Shown: positions 47,101-56,849 of the stretch, in pieces
Numbering within the stretch: position 1 is the stretch's first letter
Layout of the letters: each line of letters starts with the position of its first letter
From: Pleodorina starrii
Lineage: Eukaryota > Chlorophyta > Chlorophyceae > Chlamydomonadales > Volvocaceae
Assembly (NCBI GenBank): GCA_030267565.1
Contig: BRXU01000006.1
Coordinates: 3,274,001 to 3,338,000 of the forward strand
Length of the DNA: 64,000 bases
Direction: 5' to 3'
Program-made: the position numbers and the translations under genes
The notes under the pieces: generated by a model
What the model was told of the DNA's origin: nothing
Seen by the model: the letters and a program-made list of their open reading frames with translations, nothing else
Databases searched by the model: none

Positions 47101-50100
47101 CGTGTTTGTATGTGAGTGTGTTTTGAAGGGGGGAAGGAAAGGCGCGGGAGGGGGGTGGCGGCGAGGGTGAAGACGGGTGCATGTTTGGCGGGTCGGTGGG
47201 GGGCCCCGGGCCACGGGACGCAATGCACACGCAGACGGGCATCATGGTCATTCTGGCAGCACCCACGTTTGGGCTGTGGCGTCAATGGCCACCTCTCCTT
47301 CCACCTCCCCTCCCCCTTCCCTCCCGCCACGCTCACCTGCGCTCTTGACGGGCGGAATGACCTGACAGAAAGCGCACAGGGGCAGTGCCAGGTCCAGACG
47401 CTGACTGCGGGGCTCGCCGGCTGGGGGGTAGGGGTAGGGGTAGGGGTAGGGGTGGGGGTAGGGGGGTACGTGTGTGTAATTGTTTGTGTGTTGGTGGGGT
47501 TGGGGGCAGGGTGCGCCGGGTTTGGAGGAGGAGGGCAATTTCTTAGGGTTGTTTGGGACGAGACAAGAGGAATGAGGAGGATTGTTGGGGAGATGGGTGG
47601 GGAGCGAGGAGGGAAGGGGGCATTTCCAGGAAAGGGAAAATAGAGGAAGAAGGAGAAGGGTCTGGTTTCATCCGCCCCTGCAACGTCCAGGCACACACAC
47701 ACACACACACACACACCCATCCCCAGCAGCCTCAGCCCCCCCCTCCCCCCCCAGCCACTCACTCATTGTGCTGTATGTGGCCAGTAGTCGGGCAGTGGCA
47801 CTGCAGGGCAGTCCTGATCCGGTGGCCAGAGAGATGAGCGCCACGGTGGGCTCAACCGGGTTGGAGCTGACGGAGGGGACGAAGATCTCGGGCTGGGGGG
47901 GGGGGGGCGGGTGGGGAAGTATAGGCGGAGGGGGGGGGGAGACGTTCGTGAGGGGGTGAAGGGGGGGGGGGGATTTCCGTGAGGGTGGGGTTGGGGGTAG
48001 CGGGTTGGGGTTGGGGGCGCACATATCCGTTCCTCGTCTGTCCTCCCTCCCTCCCTGTCCCTTTCCCTCCCTCCTTCCCCTCCCTCCTTCCCCTCCCTCC
48101 TTCCCTCCCTCTCTCCCTCCTCACCGCAATGGGCGACAGGGGCTCCGGTGCGGTGACGCTCAACGTCAGATTCTCAGCCGCAGTGCCGCCCTGGGGGGGG
48201 GGTTGGGAGGGGGTGGGGGTCAGGGAGTGATATAGGGTAGGGGGTGGGGGGCGGAGGAGAGGGGTGGCCATGGACCATACAGGCAGGGACAGGAAATGCA
48301 ATCCGCAGAGGCAAGTAGTCGTAGTTATTAGTGGAAGTAGAATGTAGTAAGCAAGCAAGTAAGCGAGAAGAACGACGACGGCGAAGGGCCAATGCCCGGC
48401 AGGGGGCTTTGGAACGGGAGTGAGACGCGTCTCTTTGGACCTGGTCGCGGCAACCGGCCATCCACCTCTGCAGACACCCCCCACCCCCACCCCAGTATTG
48501 CTGGGTTCCGGGTCCGTCCGCTAACGCCGTCTCCGTCTCCGCTGCGGTAACTTCTTTTTACCCCCACCCCCACCCCCCACCTGCAGCGCCAGGTACAGTT
48601 TGATGGTGAGCCTCTTGGCCCCCACCACTGAGCCCAGGGAGGAGAGGTCCTCCAGACCCTCCCCGGACAGGCTGTGACCGCGGGGGGCGTCCAGGCGCTG
48701 AGGGATCTGGGGGGGGAGGGGATGAAGGGGGGGGGAGGGGCGGGGGGGAGGGGTTGAGAGGGGGTTGGAGGGTAGGGGAAGCAGGGATTTGGGTAGGGTA
48801 GGGGCGGCATTGGGTGGTGGGGGGGAGATGCGGGCCTGCGAGGCATCTCGGGAGTGGAGCTGGAGCGCTGAACAGCGGGCCACCTCCCCCCCCTTAGGAG
48901 TGGCCCCCCGCCCCACCCCCTTTTCCCCTCACCCCTTTGCCCTTACCCCCTTTCTGTACCAGCTTCGCATTGCAAGTTACATGTCTCCCCTCCCCTCCCC
49001 CTGATGTTTGTATCTGAGAGATACGCGAGGGCGAGAACCAACGCCTGAACGGTAGACAGATACCAAGAAGATTTTCCCCCCTTTCCCCTCCTCTTCCCTC
49101 CCCCCTCCTCTTCCCCTCCTCTTCCCAACCTTAGCCCCCTTCTCCTCCCCTCCTCCCCTCCCCCTCCCCACCTGCGCCCGCATCATGAGCCTCTCCGGCG
49201 GCTCCACCAGCCTCCCCCCTCCCGCCCCCCCTCCGTGCTCCCGGATCACAGCCGCCAGCTGCCGGTGCTCACGAGCAATGGCCTCGTAGTCCAGATCCTT
49301 GCCCTGCAGGGGAGCGGGGGCGGGGAGGGGTATAAACAGAATTTCGCAGCGGAGAAGGAGACGGCGTTAGCGAACGGACCCAGAACCCAGCGCGCGGAAG
49401 GGGTGGGGAGGGGACAATGACAGTCCGAAGACAGGCAAGGGAGGGAAAGAGAGGGTTTTGGAAAGGGGGGCAGGAAAGGGGGACAGGGGTATGGCAGTCC
49501 CTAGAGAGGCGGGCTGACAAGCTGACAACAGTTGGTAAGGGAAGGCGAGCAGGTGAGAAAAGGAGGGGGGGCCAGGGTGGCAAGGGAAGGGGGTGGGAGG
49601 GGAAAAGGGGGTGGGAAGGGAGGGTCGAGGAAGCCGGTGATGATATTGGTTCGGACGGACACACACACAAACCGCAATATGAAAACCTTAAGTGAAAAAC
49701 CCAAAACGACCAGGGACCATCTCGAGACAGAGAAGAAAGAGAGAAGGACAAGAGCCCACCCCCCCTGCCCCCGGACCCCCAATCCCTCCACCCCCCTCCC
49801 CACCCACCCGGCCCCCACTCCCCCCCTCCCCAACCCCCCTTCCCCCCCCACCCCCCCACCCCTACCTCCGTGAATCCCACTGGGTTGAGCAGCGGCTCCG
49901 TGCCCATGTACGACACCGCCAGCCTGCCCTCATCGTCCAGCAGCACCAGCGCCCCCCGCATGGCTGGCAGGTCCGCCACCGCCACCGCCACCGGCTGCAC
50001 ATCGGACTTTGCGGCCCAGGAGAGGACGGTGGTGCGGTACACCAGCAGGGCCTTGGTGTGGGTGGCGACAAGCAGGTTCTCTGAAAGGGGGCGAGGGGTT

Positions 50101-51959
50101 GGCAGGGGGGGAGGGAAGGGAGGGAGAGGGGAAGCTTGCTTGGGGGAAGGGAAGGAGTGGAAAGGGGGGAAAGGGGAGAAGCGGGGGAGGCTCGTTTCTT
50201 TTTTACGAACCCCGCGCCCACACACGCACGCCTACACGCGCGCAGACGGCCGACCCGCGCGCGGCTCCCACCTCCTCCTTTAGGGGTCTTCCTTCAAGGG
50301 GTCGCAGGCACCGTATCACCGCACCACCACCACCACCACCACCCACCACCACCAACAACAACAACGGCATCCACACACACGCACGTGTTCAACCACCCAT
50401 TCCCCCCTTAACCCACCTCCCACACCCCCCACACACACGCTCGGTCCAGCTCACCCGTCCCCCCCGGCGTCTTTGCCCCCGGCACCGGGTACGTGGTGCA
50501 GCAGGCGGGGTGGTACTCCAGTCTCTTCTGGAAGGTGATCTGTCCCGCACTGGACAACACAAACAGGTTGTGCTCCCCGAGCACGATAATGTCCGCCTGG
50601 TGGGCTGCGGGGGGAGGAAGTGCGGGGGGAGGAAGTGCGGGGGGAGGAAGTGCGGGGGGAGGAAGTGCGGGGGGAGGAAGTGCGGGGGGAGGGGGAGGGG
50701 TTCGGTGCGAGGGGTGGGGGAGGGTTAGCCACGTATAGGCCAGGGGGGGGAGGGTTGCGAGGAATCGGGAAGGGGTTGGGTGCGAGAGATCCGGGGAATG
50801 GGAAAGGGGGATTTCATTTTGGGTTTGAGAAAGAGATGGGAGGGGGAGGGAAGGAGGGGAGGAGGGATGGGGCGGGGGGGGATATCCACGTATAGGCCGG
50901 AGGTAGGGGGTAGGAGAGGGTAATGGGAGAGGGATGGGGGGGTATTAAAGAGCAGGGGCAGAGGGGCACAGGAAGGGCAGGGCAGGGCAGGGCTCCACTT
51001 AGGGTACCTCACTCACTCACTCGCTCGCGTCCTCCGCCCTTAGCCCTCAGTCAGCTGAGTGGCTTGCCTATTCGAACGGGTGTTCCCTGGCCCCCACCCA
51101 TCCACACTACCCACGCCACCCCCACCCCACTTCCCCATCCGCTGCGGTATCGTTTTTATTACCCCATTCCCCCTCCCCCGCCACCCCCCCGCCACCCCAA
51201 AACACACACAGGCACACACACACACCCCCGCACTCACGACTGAGCCCCTGCGAGAAGCGCCCCACGCGGATGTCGATGGCGGCCTCCCCCAACACCACCC
51301 GCCAGTCAGCCTGTACGGCAAAATACGGTAGGGGGACGAGGTTCGTGGATCCAGGGGGGACTTGAAAGCGGTGCGTGAGGCAAGGGGGGTTTAGGGTTAG
51401 GTACTTGTGTGTGCGTGTGTATGGGGAGGGTGGGGGGTTAAGGAGTGACATGCTCCATTATATAACCTGAGACACTGCGGACGTTGTTGAGGGAGGGAGA
51501 GTGCGGGAGGCGCAGTGGTGAGGCGGGCGTGCGGCGCCGGGGTGCCCCATCCACCCGCCCTCCCTATCTCCACCCCATTTCCTAATGGGTGTGTGTATGA
51601 GAGTTAAGCGAGAGTGAGACCAGATCCTGACCTCTCCCCTCCCCTCGCGCCCCCTCCCCCCTCCTCTCGCGCCCCCTCCCTCCCTCCCTCCCTCCCTCCC
51701 TCCCTCCCGACACCACCCTTCCCTCCGTACCTGCATCTTCTTGGTTCCGGAGCTGGCTGCGGTGCTGAGGCCGCTGCCACTTCCCGAGGGACTGCTCAGC
51801 TCCTTCGTGGGAGCTGAGGAGGGGGGGAGGAGGGAGGGAGGGGGGAGGGAAGGTGACGAGGGAGGGGGCGAGTTTGTCGAGTTTGGGTGTGTGTGGGAAG
51901 GGGGAGATGGCTTTGGCGCACGTGCGCCGCGTGCGAGGAGGGCACGGGGACGAAGCGAG

Positions 51960-52012
<53 letters not shown>

Positions 52013-54489
52013 GAGACACGGGAGCTGCCTCCGCCCCCCCTTACTCCCCCTCCCCCGTCCCCACCCCACCCTAAGCCCCAGCCCACCCGTGGACTTGTCC
52101 GCCGACGCCGCCGCAATGACCTTGTACTTGTACGCCTCCAGCTCCAGTGCCGCGGTGCACGTGACGAATGTGTCGGACACGTCCACATAGGCCAGGGGGC
52201 CGGGGACCAGGAAGTGGGGCAGGTAGCGGGTGAAGGCGAGGGCCTCAGACTCGAAGAAGGACAGCTGCCCGTCGTAGGACTGGACGCAGATGTAGTCGCA
52301 GCCTTGGGGGGGGGAGGGGTGGGAAAGGGTGGGGAGGGGTGGGGAGGTGGGGAGAGCGGCGGTGCGAACCCAGCCCAGCCCAGCCCAACCCGGCCCAGCC
52401 CGGCCCGGCCCAGCCCGGCCCGGCCCAGCCCGGCCCAGCCCACTCTTAATTACCCCGTCCACGCCGCCCATACACACACCTCCTCACACCCCCACTCCAC
52501 CCCTCACCCCCCTCACCCTGCACTCCGTTGAAGGGCCCGTACGTCATGTTTGCTGCCGTATGTTCCAGCCAGTGGTCGTACAATCTGGCCAGCTGCAGGA
52601 AGGATCCTCCCCCCTGAGACACCACCGAGTACACGGACAGCTTGCGGGGGTGCAGCACGGCCAGCTGGAGACCACCGGAGCTGCACAGAGGGGGAGAGAG
52701 GGGAGGGGGAGGGAGGGAGGGAGGGTCAGGGCGTGATGTGCTCCTTTATATAACCAGGGAGGGAGAGGGAGGGAGGGGACGTGGTGGTGGTGGTGGTCAG
52801 GGCAAAAGGCATGGCAGTGGGGTAGTGGGGAGTAAAGCGCCAGCGCAACCTTTAGGCCCCATCACCTTTCGAACCCCGCCCCCTTCCGCGTGTCGGCCTG
52901 TCTGGTCTGGTCTGCTTTCGCCTCTTCGAACTGCCGGTGCCGCTACTGCCCTTGCCCGCCGTGCTCACCTCCCAACCCCAACCTGACAACCCCCGCCCCC
53001 ACCTCACCCCCCGCCCCCACCTCAACCCCCCGCCCCAACCCCACTCCCCGCCCCCAACCCTCACCCGCCGACCCTTCTTCATTACCCCCATCCTCAACCC
53101 CCGCTCCCGCCCCATCCACCCTCTCACTCACCCCCCATCCAACCTCGCCGCCATCAGCGCCAGCACACCCTGCCCACCCCACCCCCGCCCCCACCCTGCA
53201 CCCTGACCTTGCAGCTCTTCTTCCCCCATCCTCCCCACGTCCCCACCTACCAGTACCAACTTCGCATCGCCCTTGCACAGCCCCCCTCCCACTCACCCCG
53301 CCTGTTCGTTTGGGCTGATGTCTCCTGCACCCTTCACCCCCCCCTCATTCACCCCGCCAGCTCGTTTGGGCTGATGTCTCCTGCACCCTTCACCCCCCCC
53401 CAGCAGCTTGCTCAACAACGTCCGCAGTGTCTCATTCTTATATGAAGGAGCCTATCACTCCCTGTCCCCCTCCCACTCACCCCGCCTGCTCATTTGGGCT
53501 GATGTCTCCTGTACCCTCCCTCCCTCCCTCCCTCCCTTCCCCCCCCCGCCCCCTCACTCACCCCGTGAACCTTCCCGCCGCCAGTGCCAGCACCGGCCCC
53601 CCATCCAGCTCCGTCTCCAGCAGCAGGTCCTCCGCCTTGTAGCCCCGGTCGCGAGGCAGGTACACACGCAGGAAGCCGGAGAAGGAGCCGGTCAGGATCT
53701 TGACTGAGAGGGGTGGATGGGGTGGATGGGGGGCCGGGCGGGGGTGGGAGTGGGGTGAGGAGGGGGGGCGGGAGGTAGGTAATTGAGGCGAAATCGCAAC
53801 GCAGGAAGGGGGAGGGGGCTGGAGGGTCTATATGAGGATGGGGGGTTCAGGTAAGCAAAAACGAAGCCGAATGGGGGCGGGGACGGGCGTGGGCTAGGGG
53901 TGGGTGGGTGGGTGTGTAGATGGGCATGTAGATCACCGCCTTTTCAGCGATGGGCTGTAAGCAAGCCGCGGGACCCATGCAGGGAATATTTTTGTCTTGC
54001 TGGCGGGCTGCTGCACTGGTGCTTTGATTGACACGGGAGGGGGATCTGGGTTGGGAGCCTTTGGAGTGCATTGTATCGTTGGGCCTGGCTGCAGCAACCG
54101 GCCTTCTAGAACGGCGTAGAGCCAAAGGAGTCGCGGGGAGGGGGAGCGAACGAGGAGGAGGAGGACGGGGAAGAGGAGTGACCGAGGCTGGAGCGGGAAG
54201 TGGTGCGCCGGGCAGGGGCGGCCGAGCGTGGGCTAGGTTTTGCGGTGGGTCGAGTCCCCAACGAGCTTCGACGTCGCCCTCCAGCCCAGCGGCACGTAGC
54301 CGTCTGGCCCGTGCTTCGCTGCGAGGCAGCAATAGCTATAAGACGCCGTGGCAGGCACTCCGGCCAACCAAGCTTACCCTGGCCTGTCGGGTCATTGTCG
54401 ATGTTCGCCACGAGCAGGCAGTACATATCAAACTCCTCGCCATGTCCGCACTGCGTCTGCCACCAGTCGCGGGCCTTGAACAAAGACAT
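44176..54489 (-). CDS. BBS9: BBSome subunit BBS9 (PTHB1)
   Basis: Twenty exons: 54489-54378, 53703-53562, 52680-52517, 52302-52087, 51813-51731, 51310-51238, 50604-50455, 50080-49866, 49303-49172, 48706-48581, 48190-48125, 47892-47763, 47420-47337, 47048-46954, 46796-46590, 46304-46185, 46007-45894, 45606-45385, 45125-45021 and 44724-44176. All are phase-consistent GT-AG, giving 1034 residues. The start MSLFKARDWW is the signature of BBS9. VKILTGSFSGFLRVY, ADIIVLGEHNLFVLSSAGQI and LLDDEGRLAVSYMGTEPLLNP follow the beta-propeller (~1-385). Residues ~706-815 form the coiled coil (VVEQHFAVRQRISDLRTKLEDRAVQFRNIEKR starts it). BBS9 is a core BBSome subunit needed for export of membrane proteins from cilia. 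The last exon adds a Gly-rich tail with three GFGAMSPG-like repeats. Exon 15's 3' end is ambiguous because of a 34-bp duplication. Confidence 0.93.
46561..46628. repeat. 34-bp duplication across the exon 15 donor of BBS9
   Basis: The segment covering GAGGCCATGTGGCTCATTGC plus the following GGGGTGGGTGCTG donor is present twice in tandem. Both copies carry a usable 5' splice site. Only the first keeps the reading frame with exon 16 (phase 0), because the period, 34, is not a multiple of three. Confidence 0.85.
47425..47466 (+). repeat. GGGGTA hexamer run in BBS9 intron
   Basis: Several GGGGTA units next to the exon at 47420 (in the minus-strand gene's polypyrimidine tract). G-rich on the plus strand, with quadruplex potential. 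A CA microsatellite lies at about 47693-47716. Confidence 0.8.
50609..50695 (+). repeat. 15-bp tandem repeat upstream of BBS9 exon 7
   Basis: Six units of roughly GGAGGAAGTGCGGGG abut the 3' splice site of exon 7. Read on the gene strand they form a repeated polypyrimidine tract. Confidence 0.85.
51964..52009 (+). repeat. GA microsatellite in BBS9 intron
   Basis: A nearly pure GA run of about 46 bases. A second low-complexity run, CAGCCCGGCC-type, lies at 52371-52441 in the next intron. Confidence 0.9.
53283..53515 (+). repeat. Three-copy ~65-bp repeat in BBS9 intron 2
   Basis: The block TCACCCCGCC..GTTTGGGCTGATGTCTCCTG occurs at about 53290, 53350 and 53475. The last two copies are separated by one copy of the dispersed GGAGTGATATGCTCC-type motif (53421-53476). 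Confidence 0.85.
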
Positions 54490-56849
54490 TCTGGAAGAAG
54501 GCGAACGTACGAGTCCGCCAAAGATTCTATGCGTAAAGCCGGAAGTCCTTGCAGTGGCTCCAGCCCGCGCTGTTCGCTTTTCTCAAGGCCCCAGCGTGCA
54601 GCCGGCGCCCTGAGGCGACCGGCCGCCGCAGATCATCTATTGCATGGACGAAATAATCCACCAGTAGTTATCAAAGGCTGGTGTCACAAGTCAATGGCAA
54701 ACCCGTCGTCGCAAATTCGCCCTTCTGATAATATATTTGATGCAATACCGAAAACAGAAAACGTTCGAAAGAGGTGAAATAAACGCTGTGTGTTGTTGGC
54801 GCGCCGGAGCTTGAAGCCGCGCTTCGAGAACGAGATTCCTTCACACCAGGTAAGAGCTACACGTTCATCAAGCTGGCCTTGACACCTGGAAGAGACTTGC
54901 AATGAGCACGCCACACGCGTGCGCTGTGCGGACGTATGCAAAACCAACTGACTGTACGGCAGCAACAACAGTCTACACATTACTGCCACAGTCTGTCGTA
55001 ATCCGCCCTCTCGGCGGCTCGAAAGCCGCTGGCCTTCAGCGTGACCCCCACTCGGCTCCCCACCCCTGTATTGGTGTGAGTCTGCTGCGTACTGGTTATT
55101 AACCTCACATCCCCAACCTGCTCCTCCCATTGAAAGCCCGGGTACCCCTCCCCCGTGATCTGTCTGGTCACATATACGCGCTCTTACGATTGCACCGTAC
55201 TTTCTCCTTAGGGACATATTTGCGGGCCTGATACATGTTACATGACGACGAGATAACGGGCCCCCCGGCTGCATGCCGCAGGCACCCAATCTTTCAGACC
55301 TACCCATCTGCGCTGGCAGGCCAGAGGCCTTTCGGCCCTCCCCCCATTCCCCGTGTGCACGACCCACTGACCCGCTGCCAGTTCCAACCGCCAGCCACAT
55401 CATGCGCAATTCCCACAAACCACCACCATCTCTTCGGCAAAAACACACCGTTACTGCAGTTGTACGCAAAAATGCACACGCAAGTATACGTACGCACACA
55501 AGTATACACACATACGGAGTAAATGACACATACGCAGTCACGCGCGCGCTGCCCCGGGCCCGCGAGCGGCCAGCCGCTCAGTCGCCCACAGTATGGCCCA
55601 CCTCCCGACCGGCGTTTAGCGGGCCCCCGCGATTTTAAAAACACCGACACAATCCAAGAAAAATGCTGTATCCAGAAGCACCGCAATATCCCAAAAAATC
55701 ATCTCTGATACAAAAACCTCAATGCCGCATTCTGCATGCTCACCGATCGGAAACGCTCTGCGGCCTGCCCGCTGATCTGATCTGCTTGAGGGATGGCGTT
55801 GATCACCACCGCCGCAGCGTCGATAACCACGTCCTTCCGCGTCCCGGGCTGTACGGCACCTCCCGGGCCTGTACGGCGTCCCCGAGCTGCTGACTCGACC
55901 CCACAGGGTGGGTGGGTTGGGTGTAGTCGTTGCGGAGGTTGGGGGGGTAGGCTGGAACACGGCAGCGATGACCCGTGCGCAGCGTAGGCGTCAGGCAACA
56001 TTAGCGGTGCCGTACACACGCACACGCGTCGCCGGGGGGGGGGGCGCCGCGTCAAAATCTTCTACTACTTCTTATACCACTACTACCTACGATGCCTCTA
56101 AATCAAGCGTTCGGGACATACAGCAGTCAGTACCCAATTCCTTAAACCCTAAAACCCTTAGGTGGAGAGCCATTATCGCCGTAAACCGTATCAGAGAAAG
56201 TTGAGTATTTAGCGTGAGACATCAAAATATCACAACACAACGGTTTGCATACCAGGGCGAGGCAGCATGCACTCCCCGCTGGGTTTGCGGGGACCCCGGG
56301 GGTCAGGAGGCCACCAGCCGGAGTTACGAACATGGTACGCCACAAATACGGTCCATTCAAGTACGGCACGGTACTACACGGTACGGTCAATATTCCATCA
56401 GTGCGGTACAGAAGGGGCGCGCGTGCACATCGCGGCATGCACCTGCGCTTCAGGCGCACCGCCGGCAGCGATCCCCCATCCCCGTTCCCCCCTTCTCACG
56501 AGCCTAACCCGAGAGGGCGAGGCCCCGAGAACCTCCAGACCCCGAGACCAAGCCACCTCTCATTCCCCCCGCATCCGCAGTGTCTCAAGTGTTACGTATA
56601 AAGGAGCAGCCTAGCTCAGCCTAGCTCAGCCGAGAGGGCGAGGCCCCGAGACCAGGCCGCCTCTCATTTCCCCCCAGTGTCTCTCTCCTACCGGTATATA
56701 AAGGAGCAGCACATCACTCCCTGTCCCCCCTCATCCGCTGCACGTAGCTGAAGTGCTGTCACCGCCCGCAGCTCCAGCCCCGTTCCCCCATCCCCCTCCA
56801 GCCCCCTGCTCTCGAGAGCCTAACCGAGACCCCGAGACCAGGCCGCCTC
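54490..56849. other. BBS9 promoter side and BTB-gene 3' flank
   Basis: No supported gene. The part near 54490-55000 should hold the BBS9 promoter. Between 56500 and 56850 a block (CCGAGACCAGGCCGCCTCTC and CTCATCCGCTGYACGTAGCT) is repeated. One copy matches the last codons of the BTB gene. Two copies of the dispersed GGAGTGATATGCTCC-type motif occur at 56575-56610 and 56668-56728. Confidence 0.5.
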
